Counted from the stretch's first letter, positions 9,019-17,871 are shown. The stretch is DNA of 64,000 nt from an uncultured Prevotellaceae bacterium (GCA_902785945.1 CADAAR010000012.1:1-64000), one strand, 5' to 3'. The notes: a model not told the origin generated them from the letters alone. Numbers and translations: made by a program.

Positions 9019-10212
9019 ATGAAGATATTAGTATTGAATTGCGGTTCATCGTCTATCAAGTACGCTTTGTACAACATGGACGACAAGAGTGTGATGACCA
9101 GTGGTGGTGCTGAGCGCGTAGGTTTGGACGGTGCCTTTGTAAAGGTGAAGCTGGCCAATGGTGAGAAGAAACAGATCATGCACGATATCCCTGAGCATAC
9201 AGAGGGTGTGAAATTCATCTTCTCTTTGCTCACTGATCCTGAGATTGGCGTCATCAAGAGTCTCGACGAGATTAACGCTGTGGGCCATCGCATGGTGCAT
9301 GGTGGTGAGAAGTTCAATAAGAGCGTCATCCTCACCGACGAAGTGTTGAAAGCCTTCGAAGAGTGCTCTGACCTGGCCCCGCTTCACAACCCCGCAAACC
9401 TGAAGGGTGTGAACGCTGTGAAGGAGCTGATGCCTGGTCTGCCTCAGGTGGGTGTGTTCGATACCGCCTTCCACCAGACCATGCCTCCCAAGGCCTTCAT
9501 GTATGCCATCCCTTACGAGCTCTATGAGAAATACGGCATTCGTCGCTATGGTTTCCACGGAACCAGTCACCGCTATGTCTCTCAGCGTGCCTGTGAGTTC
9601 TTAGGCATCCCTGCTGAGGGCACGAAGATGGTGACCTGCCACGTGGGTAATGGTGGTTCTATCGCTGCTATCGTCGACGGCAAGTGTATCGACACCTCTA
9701 TGGGTCTCACCCCGCTCGAGGGTCTCGTCATGGGTACCCGTGCTGGCGACATCGACGGTGGTGCTGTGACCTTCATCGAGAAGAAACTCGGTCTCGATGC
9801 TGATGGTATGTCGAACCTGCTCAACAAGAAGAGTGGTGTGGCGGGTCTCACCGGTGGCAGCTCAGACATGCGCGATGTGGAAAGCGCTGCCAAGAATGGT
9901 GATCCGCGTGCCAAGTTGGCTCAGGATATGTATTTCTATCGCATTAAGAAATACATCGGTGCCTATGCTGCAGCTATGGGTGGTCTCGATGTTGTTGTCT
10001 TCACCGCTGGTGTAGGTGAGAACCAAACATCCATGCGTGCTGAGGTATGCAAGAACATGGAATTCCTAGGCATCAAGTTCGACGAAGAGAAGAACAAGGC
10101 TCGTGGCGAAGAGGTGGTTATCTCTGCCGATGATTCTAAGGTAAAGGTCGTTGTCATTCCTACCGATGAGGAGCTGATGATTGCTACCGACACGATGAAT
10201 CTGCTGAAGTAA
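9019..10212 (+). CDS. ackA: Acetate kinase
   Basis: Converts acetyl phosphate and ADP to acetate and ATP, the energy-yielding end of acetate fermentation. 397 residues, normal length. ASKHA-fold signatures: NCGSSSIKYAL (7-17), GHRMVHGGEKF, GFHGTSHRYVS, HVGNGGSIAA, the long TSMGLTPLEGLVMGTRAGDID loop, and FTAGVGENQ. It shares a transcript with pta and is followed by a strong terminator. Confidence 0.97.
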   Translation: MKILVLNCGSSSIKYALYNMDDKSVMTSGGAERVGLDGAFVKVKLANGEKKQIMHDIPEHTEGVKFIFSLLTDPEIGVIKSLDEINAVGHRMVHGGEKFNKSVILTDEVLKAFEECSDLAPLHNPANLKGVNAVKELMPGLPQVGVFDTAFHQTMPPKAFMYAIPYELYEKYGIRRYGFHGTSHRYVSQRACEFLGIPAEGTKMVTCHVGNGGSIAAIVDGKCIDTSMGLTPLEGLVMGTRAGDIDGGAVTFIEKKLGLDADGMSNLLNKKSGVAGLTGGSSDMRDVESAAKNGDPRAKLAQDMYFYRIKKYIGAYAAAMGGLDVVVFTAGVGENQTSMRAEVCKNMEFLGIKFDEEKNKARGEEVVISADDSKVKVVVIPTDEELMIATDTMNLLK

Positions 10213-10236
10213 GATTCCTATTTCCCCCTTACATTT

Positions 10237-10279
10237 AGGGAAATCCCGCTTGACATTTCGGGGTTTCCCTTTGTTTTTT
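10237..10279 (+). terminator. Rho-independent terminator after ackA
   Basis: A 12-bp stem (AGGGAAATCCCG with CGGGGTTTCCCT, one G-T pair) with a 10-base loop, followed by a T-rich run (10271-10279). Confidence 0.8.
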
Positions 10280-10301
10280 CCCTCAAATCGCCGTACCTTT
10301 G
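10270..10301 (+). promoter_or_regulatory. Promoter of the small lipoprotein gene
   Basis: TTTG (10270-10273), 20 bases, then TACCTTTG (10294-10301): a full Bacteroides -33/-7 promoter. The -33 box lies in the T-run of the ackA terminator. The leader to the ATG at 10354 is about 50 nt. Confidence 0.75.
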
Positions 10302-10353
10302 CAGTGTGAAATTAAAAAGAATGTCGAACTTAATGATAAGAAAGGGTACAGTT

Positions 10354-10917
10354 ATGAAGAAGATGTTTACAATGCTGATGATGGCGATGATGGCAATGAT
10401 GACCTTCACCTCTTGCGAGGATGAAATGATCGCAGATACCCTCGAGGGTTCTTGGAAGGGTAATATGTATATCTCCACCTACTGGGATGGCAGAACATAC
10501 GATGCCACTTATACAGAAATCACGTTCCTCAAGGATCCGTTCTGCTTCAAAAGCGGTTCTGGTTACTGGGTTGACTACTATAGCAACGCCCCTTGGGACT
10601 ATGTTGCAAACCATATCGACTGGACGGTGAACAATGGTGTGATTCACGTGTACTTCATCGAAGAGGACACCTCCATCGATATCTACGACTATCGTCTCAG
10701 CGCCAGACGTTTCGTGGGAACACTTGACGACTATGGCACACTGGTTGATTTCGACCTCTACAATGTGAGCCACCCGTACAGCTACTGGGATAACTACGAG
10801 TGGGGCTACGACTACTGGTATGATGGCTACTGGGCACGCACTCGCGGTACCGATGCCGACAGCGCAAAGACCATTGAGAAGCCAAAGAGGTTCGTCAATC
10901 CAAACCGCGACAAATAA
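10354..10917 (+). CDS. Small lipoprotein, unknown function
   Basis: 187 residues from MKKMFTMLMM, chosen because it starts a clean signal peptide (Met-rich core) ending in lipobox FTSC (Cys21). The mature part opens with a DTLEGSWKGNMY segment, like small envelope lipoproteins with lipocalin-like or calycin beta-barrels, and is very rich in Tyr, Trp and Asp (for example DYWYDGYW near residue 150). No catalytic motif is seen. It is monocistronic between its own promoter and a shared terminator. Confidence 0.8.
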   Translation: MKKMFTMLMMAMMAMMTFTSCEDEMIADTLEGSWKGNMYISTYWDGRTYDATYTEITFLKDPFCFKSGSGYWVDYYSNAPWDYVANHIDWTVNNGVIHVYFIEEDTSIDIYDYRLSARRFVGTLDDYGTLVDFDLYNVSHPYSYWDNYEWGYDYWYDGYWARTRGTDADSAKTIEKPKRFVNPNRDK

Positions 10918-10937
10918 ATCATAACAATAAATGAAGA

Positions 10938-10965
10938 AGCCGCTCTGCAACAGAGCGGCTTTTTT
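10938..10965. terminator. Bidirectional terminator between convergent genes
   Basis: A perfect 10-bp GC-rich stem (AGCCGCTCTG/CAGAGCGGCT) with a 3-base loop and T-run on the plus side, and an A-run that would give U residues for the opposite direction. It lies between the lipoprotein (stop 10917) and the M64 gene (stop 10971). Confidence 0.9.
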
Positions 10966-10970
10966 ATTTC

Positions 10971-12626
10971 TTATTGCCATATAATTCTAGGTGGAGCCGG
11001 ATACCAAGGTGCATCCCATCCTATCTGGCGCGTCCTTATCTTATAGCTCCATTTCGTAGGCTTGTGCTGACGGTCAAACTCTACAAACTCCTCGTAAGAG
11101 GGTTGCTTGTCAAGACCTAACTCCATCACCTTATTATATATAGCCCGTCGGCTGGGGGCATTAAAGGGGGCATCGTCCTGATTCATCATGCTGTTTTCCG
11201 TAGGCCGATAGACTCCTTTGAAGAACGTATAGCCACCTTCGTAGGTACCTATCTTCTCATTAGCATACTCGCTGTCGAAGATAAATCTGCTCCAGAGGAC
11301 CTTGGTGGAATCCTGTTCCGAGTCGACATTCATAAACCACGCCCATTTCTCGTGCATTTCTTTCAGCTCCTTGATGTCCTCCTCTGTAGCAGAGCCTTCC
11401 GTAGAGCGCACATACTCATCAGCCAGTTTCGCAAAGCCGTGTCCGATGGCCTCGTGGGTCAGTACCTGACGGAAGGTTTCACTCTTCAGGTTTTCAATCA
11501 CAGGACAAAGGGCAATGGCATAGTCGTAATCCGTCTGCTTATTGCTTCTCATCATATAGGTGACACCTTTATGCTGATTGGTATTCAGTATCACCACCGC
11601 CAATGCATGGATGGAATCGATGTTCTCCACCTTCTTCACATAGTTCATCACCGCCGTGGCATTCACGTCAATACCCGTTGTCTGATGGCTGGGCACTGTT
11701 CCGAATGCAGTATCATTACCACCATTAAACTGATTGCGACGTGATACGGCTGTCACTTGCCATACATTGAAGTAATCACGCAGCGACTTGATGGGCTCCT
11801 CGCTGAAAAGATTCTCCATTGCCTGATTCATGACTTCATCATAATAGCCGCTATTAATGTCCTTGTCTATAAACCCGTCGCCCATCAGTACAAAGGGAAT
11901 GCCCTTACCCTCTTTAGCCTCGTTCAGCAACTTCACCTTTCCGTCCTGTGAGAAATCCGCCGACATAGAACCAGAATACGGCTTCTGATATAGCCAAAGT
12001 GTATCAAGTCCCAGATAATTGCCCTTATCATCCTTCATCGCCAAAATGAAAGCGCCCTCTCTTGGATAAGGTGTATCATTCCTCCCCACGTAGAGCGTCT
12101 TCGTAGAGTATTTATATTCCGCTCTGCTACGGGCATTATATATTGGTTGCATTTTGACCCATTCTTCCAAACCTTTCGTTGACAATACAAACAAGTTCTT
12201 CTCGTCCAGATTCGCGTGGAACGACAGCGCTCTGCTTTCTCCACCTTCGTCTATCAACCATTCGTCAATATCAAAACAGGCATACTCGTCGCGCTGCTTG
12301 ATATTCACGGTTTTGCTTTTGCCGCCTGCCTCAATGGTCATGACTGCCGTGCGAGGTTTTTGGGTTCGGTTGGTCGACGTAGTGGCAAGGGTAATTACGT
12401 TCTCACCCGCCTTGCCACTCTTGGGCGAGAAGGTGAGCCAATTGGCCTTACAGGTAGCCGTCCAGGCTTCGTCCGACCGGAATTTGATTTCGTTGGTCTG
12501 GTTGACGATAGAATAGAGTTCCGCTGTTCCTGGAGTCGACAAGGAAATAGTATCCTCTTCCTTTTCGCAACCCACTAGAAGGAGCATTGCAACACCACAT
12601 GCAATCTGTAGGAACCTGCTTGTCAT
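10971..12626 (-). CDS. BACON-domain lipoprotein with M64-type metallopeptidase
   Basis: 551 residues. Lipobox LLVGC (Cys20) implies surface or periplasmic anchoring. Residues about 33-112 form a BACON domain (AWTATCKANWLTFSPKSGKA and a TVNIKQ end), a module typical of Bacteroidota surface proteins. Residues about 230-551 resemble peptidase family M64 (IgA-peptidase type): FVLMGDGF, a DIN..YYDEVM helix, then HEAIGHGFAKLADEY (391-405), a zinc-site motif. The second His is one residue further from Glu than in a canonical HEXXH. The substrate is unknown; M64 members cleave IgA or mucin-like glycoproteins, so a host-glycoprotein target is only a guess. The start lies 4 bp after the kdgK stop, so the two are one transcript. 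Confidence 0.87.
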   Translation of the reverse strand: MTSRFLQIACGVAMLLLVGCEKEEDTISLSTPGTAELYSIVNQTNEIKFRSDEAWTATCKANWLTFSPKSGKAGENVITLATTSTNRTQKPRTAVMTIEAGGKSKTVNIKQRDEYACFDIDEWLIDEGGESRALSFHANLDEKNLFVLSTKGLEEWVKMQPIYNARSRAEYKYSTKTLYVGRNDTPYPREGAFILAMKDDKGNYLGLDTLWLYQKPYSGSMSADFSQDGKVKLLNEAKEGKGIPFVLMGDGFIDKDINSGYYDEVMNQAMENLFSEEPIKSLRDYFNVWQVTAVSRRNQFNGGNDTAFGTVPSHQTTGIDVNATAVMNYVKKVENIDSIHALAVVILNTNQHKGVTYMMRSNKQTDYDYAIALCPVIENLKSETFRQVLTHEAIGHGFAKLADEYVRSTEGSATEEDIKELKEMHEKWAWFMNVDSEQDSTKVLWSRFIFDSEYANEKIGTYEGGYTFFKGVYRPTENSMMNQDDAPFNAPSRRAIYNKVMELGLDKQPSYEEFVEFDRQHKPTKWSYKIRTRQIGWDAPWYPAPPRIIWQ

Positions 12627-12630
12627 CTTT

Positions 12631-13692
12631 TTATTCTATGGTTTTATAGAGTGTTGAGGCATTATGTCGGCCCTCCATCACACTAAGGATTTCCTCTTCT
12701 GTCGAGAGGTTGAAATCGCCTGGGATGGTATTCTTCAAAGCAGCGGCAGCAAGAGAGTAGTTCAGCTGTTTCTGCTTGTCATCGGGAAAAAGACTGACAG
12801 CATGCAGCCAACCACCCATAAAGGCATCGCCCACACCCACAGGATCCACCACATCGGGAATATCCATGATGGGTGCCTGAAGGAGTTTTCCATCCGTCCA
12901 GAGCAGAGCTGTCAGCGTATGGTGATTCGACGATACGATATTACGCATACCCATCATCCAATGCTTCAGACGCGGATACTGAGCATGCAGCTCGTCAAAC
13001 CACTCGCCATACTCCTTCATCTGCATCTTAAAGTTGGAGTCGACAGCCGTAAACGGGGGCTGCGGATGCTGCGAGAGCCAGTCGAACTCGATGGCATCGC
13101 CAAACATCATGTCGCAGCGCGAGAGCATCTTGCTCAATGTCTCACGGGGTGTTGCGCCCTCGTATTGCCACAGGTTCTTGCGATAGTTGATGTCGAAACA
13201 AACGGTCACACCCAGTTCGTCGGCAATATCCAAGGCCTCGAAGGTAGCATCGGCAGCCTGCTGCGAGATAGCAGCGGTGATACCCGACACACAGAAGAAG
13301 GTGCAATCCTTCAGAATCTCCCGCCAGGGAATCATACTTGGCTTCAGGTCGTAATAAGCAGAGCCTGAGCGGTCGTAGATCACCTTCGCAGCACGCATAC
13401 CTGCGGGCGGCTCAAAATAATAGGTACCAATACGTTGTCCACCATAGAGCACATGCTTGGTGTTCACACCCAACTGCGCCAGGTTCATCGCTCCCGCATG
13501 ACCTACGGGCGTATCTGGCAAGCGGGTGATATAGGTCACGTCCTCACCTTGTGATGCCAGCGATACGGCCACGTTGGCCTCGCTGCCACCATACTTGCTG
13601 GTGAACATATCACCCTGTGTCAGTCTCAGATGACCGGGTTTTGAGAATCGGAGTAACAACTCTCCGAAGGTGACAATCTTCTGTCTCATCAT
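12631..13692 (-). CDS. kdgK: 2-dehydro-3-deoxygluconokinase (PfkB family)
   Basis: Phosphorylates 2-keto-3-deoxygluconate, from uronic-acid (pectin) breakdown, to KDPG. 353 residues. PfkB features: N-terminal FGELLLRFSKPGHLRL, YGGSEANVAVSLA (34-46), CFDINYRKNLW (165-175) characteristic of KDG kinases, and the catalytic GVGDAF (Asp289). Substrate assignment follows the KdgK-like sequence; another keto-sugar acid is possible. No KDPG aldolase is adjacent; downstream is the M64 peptidase. Translation may start at either of two adjacent ATGs (13692 or 13689). Confidence 0.88.
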   Translation of the reverse strand: MMRQKIVTFGELLLRFSKPGHLRLTQGDMFTSKYGGSEANVAVSLASQGEDVTYITRLPDTPVGHAGAMNLAQLGVNTKHVLYGGQRIGTYYFEPPAGMRAAKVIYDRSGSAYYDLKPSMIPWREILKDCTFFCVSGITAAISQQAADATFEALDIADELGVTVCFDINYRKNLWQYEGATPRETLSKMLSRCDMMFGDAIEFDWLSQHPQPPFTAVDSNFKMQMKEYGEWFDELHAQYPRLKHWMMGMRNIVSSNHHTLTALLWTDGKLLQAPIMDIPDVVDPVGVGDAFMGGWLHAVSLFPDDKQKQLNYSLAAAALKNTIPGDFNLSTEEEILSVMEGRHNASTLYKTIE

Positions 13693-13715
13693 GTCTGTTT
13701 TTGTGAATAACGCTG

Positions 13716-13723
13716 CAAAGGTA
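13716..13723 (-). promoter_or_regulatory. kdgK -7 box TACCTTTG
   Basis: Minus-strand TACCTTTG ends 23 bases upstream of the kdgK ATG. The sequence behind it (13731-13760) is a run of TATTCAC heptamers, the complement of the GTGAATA repeats. Confidence 0.7.
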
Positions 13724-13788
13724 CTAAAAACTATTCACTATTCACTATTCGCTATTCACTTTTTTAAAAAGATTTGTTAAATCTCAAG

Positions 13789-13828
13789 TAAACTACTTAA
13801 TTTAGTTTAAAAACTATATCATTTAGTT
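13789..13828. promoter_or_regulatory. Tandem dyad operators, probable BlaI binding sites
   Basis: Two dyads of the same layout: TAAACTA-N7-TAGTTTA (13789-13809) and AACTA-N7-TAGTT (13812-13828). Their centres are 21 bp apart, two helical turns. They lie just upstream of the -7-like TTACTTTG (13850-13857) of the blaI gene, with the second covering the expected -33 region. BlaI/MecI repressors bind such short dyads as dimers and autoregulate their operon. The dyads are visible; the regulator assignment is inference from position. Confidence 0.7.
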
Positions 13829-13915
13829 GTATATAACGAATTTTTTTAGTTACTTTGCACTCAGATATTGATAACGACGCGATAATTGATTGAAAACCAA
13901 AGAATTTTTACGACA

Positions 13916-14275
13916 ATGAAGAAACTGACAAATAAAGAAAAGGAAATCATGGATCTGTATTGGGCGCATGGGCCGATGTTCGTCAAGGAACTCCTGAAGT
14001 ACTACGACGAGCCCCGCCCGCACTTCAATACCCTGTCCACGATGGTTCGCATACTGGAGAAGGAAGGCTATCTCGACCACAAGCAGTTTGGCAACACCTA
14101 CCAGTATTTCCCCCTCATCAGCGAGGCGGAATACGGTCGGAAGTCGATTGCGGGTGTCATCAAGAACTACTTCAACGACTCCTACCTCTCAGCCGTCTCC
14201 TCGTTCGTCAAGGAGGAGAAGATTTCCGTAGATGAACTCCGCGAACTCATTCAGCAGATTGAAGAGCAGAAGTAA
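13916..14275 (+). CDS. BlaI/MecI/CopY-family repressor
   Basis: A 119-residue winged-helix repressor. The start MKKLTNKEKE is preferred over an ATG 30 bases upstream because family members begin right at this helix. KEIMDLYWAHGPMFVKELL and the recognition segment HFNTLSTMVRILEKEGYLDH match the BlaI DNA-binding domain; the C-terminal half (about 80-119) is the dimerisation and protease-sensitive part. It is followed 39 bp later by a BlaR1-like sensor protease, the standard sensor-repressor pair. No beta-lactamase gene is near, so the regulon is unknown and may just be this operon and distant loci. Confidence 0.93.
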   Translation: MKKLTNKEKEIMDLYWAHGPMFVKELLKYYDEPRPHFNTLSTMVRILEKEGYLDHKQFGNTYQYFPLISEAEYGRKSIAGVIKNYFNDSYLSAVSSFVKEEKISVDELRELIQQIEEQK

Positions 14276-14314
14276 TCATCTGTAAACAGTAAACTGTAAA
14301 CTGTAAACAAAAAA

Positions 14315-15940
14315 ATGATAGATTTCCTGATCTACGACCTGAAGGTGGCCCTGCTGATAGCGGTATTCTATATGTTCTACCGCCTGCTGCTGGCCCGCGA
14401 GACCTTCCACCACGTCAACCGCATCGTGCTTCTGACGACGGCTGTGGCCAGTTATGTGCTACCCATCTGTGTCATCACCTTCCACGAGACGGTGGTGATG
14501 CAGCAGACGCCGACGGTGACCATCGACGGACTGCAGGCATCAGCCTATGAGCCCGCATCGACACCTCTGTGGCAGATCGTCTTGCCCATCCTGTTTATCA
14601 TAGGTGCGGCAGCGGCTACAGGCCACACCCTCTGTTCGCTCATCAGGATCATCCGTCTTATCAGCCATAGCGAGCAGCATCCTCAGGCCGACGGCACCAC
14701 CATCTGCGTGACCGGTAACGCAGACCTTGCGCCCTTCAGCTGGATGCACTATATAGTCATGAATCGTAGCGACTACGATGTCAGCGATGCCGCTATACTC
14801 GCTCATGAACGAGGACATATCCGCCTGCACCACTCGTGCGACGTGCTCCTCGTGGATCTCCTCACCGCCCTGCAATGGTTCAATCCCGCCATGTGGATGC
14901 TGCGCTCCGATCTGCGCGCCATCCACGAGTACGAGGCCGATGCAGCGGTGCTCTCTCAAGGCATCAATGCGCGTCAATATCAATACCTGTTAATCACAAA
15001 AGCCGGTGGCATCGGCGGGTACTCCCTTGCCAACGGAATCACTCACAGTGCCCTCAAAAACCGAATCACAATGATGACAAATAAAACCTCCAAGAGCAGC
15101 CACCTCCTCAAGCTGCTCGCCCTGCTGCCCATCGTGGGCGTCACCCTCGCCCTCAACGCAGAGACCGTTACGGACTACGTCTACAATAACGACGAGCCCC
15201 AGAAACAAGTGCCCGTGAAGAAAGGCAAGCAGAACGCCGCCATCAAGAACAATGGCAAGACCATCCTGCAGGTGGTAGAGGCTCCAGACCAGAAGACTGA
15301 GGCCGAAGCCCCAAAGAGCGAGCAGAAGCAGTATGAAGCGACAGTGACCTACGAAATAAAGGAAGACTCGCCTCAGGACGTCTTCGATGTGGTCGAGAAG
15401 ATGCCCGAGTTCCCTGGCGGCGTGCAAGAACTCCTCGGTTTCCTCTCCAAGACCATCAAATACCCCGCTGAGGCAGAGAAGGCCGGCAAACAAGGGCGCG
15501 TCATCGCCACCTTCGTGGTAAGGAAAGACGGCAGCATCAGCGATGCCCGCGTCGTGAAGTCAGTCGATCCCCTGCTCGACGCTGAGGCCCTCCGCGTGAT
15601 CAACGCCATGCCCGCCTGGATCCCCGGCACACAGAATGGCAAGCCCGTGAATGTGAAATACACCGTGCCCATCAGCTTCCGCCTCGATGGCAAGACCAAA
15701 GAAGCCCCGACTGCCGTAGGCACTTTCACACCGACAGAGAAACCGACAGCCGTAGGCACTTTCACACCGACAGAGAATCCACTGGTCATCGTCAACGATA
15801 AGACCATCGATTTCGAGAAGATGAAGGACATCGATCCCAAGACCATCGACAAGATGACGGTGCTGAAAGACAAGGCCGCTACCGATCTCTACGGCGACAA
15901 GGCCAAGCATGGCGTGATCGTCATCACCACGAAGAAATAA
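14315..15940 (+). CDS. BlaR1-like M56 metallopeptidase with TonB domain and plug-like tail
   Basis: 541 residues. The N-terminal membrane part (helices near 10-25, 36-52, 86-104) carries the M56 zinc motif HERGH (164-168) with HEYEADA (204-210) as third-ligand region; another hydrophobic segment lies at 265-280. In BlaR1 this protease cleaves the BlaI repressor after sensing. Instead of a penicillin-binding sensor domain, the C-terminal half holds a TonB-type domain (about 362-456, with FPGGVQELLGFL and YPAEAEKAGKQG), a duplicated 12-residue linker (466-489, PTAVGTFTPTE twice) and a tail (about 498-541) that resembles the VLKDxxATxxYGxxAxxGVIxITTK strand of TonB-receptor plug domains. The signal sensed is unknown. 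Confidence 0.9.
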   Translation: MIDFLIYDLKVALLIAVFYMFYRLLLARETFHHVNRIVLLTTAVASYVLPICVITFHETVVMQQTPTVTIDGLQASAYEPASTPLWQIVLPILFIIGAAAATGHTLCSLIRIIRLISHSEQHPQADGTTICVTGNADLAPFSWMHYIVMNRSDYDVSDAAILAHERGHIRLHHSCDVLLVDLLTALQWFNPAMWMLRSDLRAIHEYEADAAVLSQGINARQYQYLLITKAGGIGGYSLANGITHSALKNRITMMTNKTSKSSHLLKLLALLPIVGVTLALNAETVTDYVYNNDEPQKQVPVKKGKQNAAIKNNGKTILQVVEAPDQKTEAEAPKSEQKQYEATVTYEIKEDSPQDVFDVVEKMPEFPGGVQELLGFLSKTIKYPAEAEKAGKQGRVIATFVVRKDGSISDARVVKSVDPLLDAEALRVINAMPAWIPGTQNGKPVNVKYTVPISFRLDGKTKEAPTAVGTFTPTEKPTAVGTFTPTENPLVIVNDKTIDFEKMKDIDPKTIDKMTVLKDKAATDLYGDKAKHGVIVITTKK

Positions 15941-15958
15941 CCCTCTACGCTCTTTCCC

Positions 15959-17077
15959 ATGAACAAAGCAGCGATTATCATCCTCGCCCTTGTGTCGGTC
16001 TTCTCCGCCCAGGGCGAGGCTTTTGCTAAGAAGAAGGTCGTGGAGCCCGTCGCCGTCGATTCCCTCACCCTCCTCCTTCAGGCCGGCGACAGCCTGATGC
16101 AGCAGTACAACACCTTCGAGGCCCTGAGATACTACCAGCAGGCCTTCGCGATGAAAGACACGCTGGAAAGCCGAACGAAACTCGCCGACTGCTACTACAA
16201 GCGCGCCAACTACAGCCAGACCGCCGACCTGCTGAAGACCGTAGATGCCGGCGAACTCTCACACGAGGCCTTCCGAGAGCTGGCCCTCAGCTATCAGAAG
16301 ATGGGCGAGAACGAGGCCTTCATCTACTGGGCAAGCAATCTGACGACCCGCTTCCCGATGGACGGCGAGATCGTGGCAGGACTCACCCTCGCCTACGCCC
16401 GGGCCAACCAACCGGAGAAAGGCATCATCTGCGGCATGAAATACTGCCAAAGGGACACCACGAACATCCTGGTAAACCGGGCGCTGGCTGACGCATGGTT
16501 CATGAACCGCGACTTCAAAGCGGCGAGCAAGCTCTACGAACGGTTGCTGCAGCAGGGCGACTCCACCTTCAACACGCTCTACTCCGCCGGCATGTGCTAC
16601 ACCCGTCTCGACAGCCTCGAACTCGCCTACAAGCACCTCGTGCCCGCCTTCCTCATCAGTGGCATGCAGCATGCCGGCTGCGCCTACCGCCTCGGGGTGG
16701 TCTGCGTCGATACCGAACGGCTCGAAGAGGGCATCGGCTATCTGAATCTCGCCACCGAACTCATGCTGCCCGACACCACCACCATGAAGGCCATCACCCT
16801 CTCACAAGGCGAAGCCTACTACCGGACGCAGCAGTACGCCAAGGCCATAGAGGCGTGGAAGAGACATCTGACGTATAACCCCACCTCGATCGCCACCTAT
16901 TACAACATCGCCAACGCCATCTACTACTCCCTCCCCGACCGCCAGCCAGCCAAGACCTACTACGAGCGATTCCTCGAACTCGCCCGCAAGGAGCCGAACC
17001 CGAACGCCCAGCTCCAGGAGATGATGGCCAATGCCGAGGAGATGCTCAGAAAAGATTTTTCGAAAAAAAGAAAGTAA
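15959..17077 (+). CDS. Secreted TPR-repeat protein
   Basis: 372 residues with a signal peptide (to about AFA, residue 23) and no lipobox, so probably periplasmic. TPR-like helix pairs run almost throughout: NTFEALRYYQQAFAMKD, SYQKMGENEAFIYWAS, AYARANQPEKGIICG, EAYYRTQQYAKAIEAWK and YNPTSIATYYNIANAIY. The basic C-terminus ends KDFSKKRK. It lies 18 bp after the M56/TonB gene, so blaI-blaR-TPR is one operon; the TPR protein may be a partner of the TonB domain. No enzymatic motif. Confidence 0.85.
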   Translation: MNKAAIIILALVSVFSAQGEAFAKKKVVEPVAVDSLTLLLQAGDSLMQQYNTFEALRYYQQAFAMKDTLESRTKLADCYYKRANYSQTADLLKTVDAGELSHEAFRELALSYQKMGENEAFIYWASNLTTRFPMDGEIVAGLTLAYARANQPEKGIICGMKYCQRDTTNILVNRALADAWFMNRDFKAASKLYERLLQQGDSTFNTLYSAGMCYTRLDSLELAYKHLVPAFLISGMQHAGCAYRLGVVCVDTERLEEGIGYLNLATELMLPDTTTMKAITLSQGEAYYRTQQYAKAIEAWKRHLTYNPTSIATYYNIANAIYYSLPDRQPAKTYYERFLELARKEPNPNAQLQEMMANAEEMLRKDFSKKRK

Positions 17078-17081
17078 AATA

Positions 17082-17113
17082 TTTGGAACTTATTTCATTT
17101 TTTCGTATCTTTG
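17082..17113 (+). promoter_or_regulatory. Promoter of cytidylate-kinase-like gene
   Basis: TTTG (17082-17085), 20-base spacer, TATCTTTG (17106-17113), then about 30 bases to the ATG at 17144. Full consensus for a Bacteroides housekeeping promoter. Confidence 0.8.
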
Positions 17114-17143
17114 CCACAGAGTAACGCTAAAAGTGAGAAAGTT

Positions 17144-17815
17144 ATGATGAACCTGAAACAGAAATTCGTTGTTACGATCAACCGTGAACTCGGCAGTGGC
17201 GGTCGCACCGTAGGCCAGAAGTTGGCAGAGAAGTTGGAAGTTCCTTTCTACGACAAGGCTCTTATCAAAGCCTTGGAGGACATGTATAAACTCGATGTGG
17301 AGCAGATTGAGAAGCTAAAGGGTCGCAATCATACCTGGTGGGCCGATTTCAAGCGCACCATGACCATCGGCTACCAGTATAACGCCAACTATTATCGGGC
17401 GCACTCAGCCGATGAGCCCGATCTGCTCACCACCGATGAGATGTTCAAGGCCGAGCAGGAAATCCTGAAGGGTATCGCCAGCGATGGATCGTGCGTGGTG
17501 GCAGGCCGCAGCGGTTTCTTTGTGTTCCGTGATCATCCCAACCGCCTGAGCATCCTCATCCAAGCCTCGATGGACTTCCGCATAGACCGCGTTTCCCGCA
17601 AACAGCACAAGACACCTGAGGAGGCCCGTAAAATCATCGAGAAAGTCGACAAGATGCGCGAGAACTACGTCAACAAATACACCAAGTCCTCCCGTTACGA
17701 CACCCGCAACTACGACCTCGTCATCACAGCCGACGGCAAAACGGAAGACGAAATCGTCAACATCATCCTCATGTATATCGGACAATATAAAACAGACAGT
17801 TTTTCTTATCTATAG
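17144..17815 (+). CDS. Cytidylate kinase-like family protein
   Basis: 223 residues from MMNLKQKFVV; an upstream TTG-start reading is rejected because it would start inside the promoter. P-loop-like INRELGSGGRTVGQKLAE (about 12-29) with FYDKALI, then VVAGRSGFFVFRD and FRIDRVSRKQHKTPEEARKIIEKVDKMRENY match the Cytidylate_kin2 type, small P-loop kinases distinct from canonical Cmk. The acceptor has not been established from sequence; nucleoside monophosphate is assumed. Monocistronic, ending in a short terminator. Confidence 0.85.
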   Translation: MMNLKQKFVVTINRELGSGGRTVGQKLAEKLEVPFYDKALIKALEDMYKLDVEQIEKLKGRNHTWWADFKRTMTIGYQYNANYYRAHSADEPDLLTTDEMFKAEQEILKGIASDGSCVVAGRSGFFVFRDHPNRLSILIQASMDFRIDRVSRKQHKTPEEARKIIEKVDKMRENYVNKYTKSSRYDTRNYDLVITADGKTEDEIVNIILMYIGQYKTDSFSYL

Positions 17816-17871
17816 CCGTGGTTTTCATGGCGCAAAGATTTCAGAAACTGCGCCCTCCCGTAACAAATATC

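Noticed and set aside
10330-10980. A 216-codon minus-strand ORF
   Set aside because: Antisense of the small lipoprotein gene and runs through the terminator hairpin.
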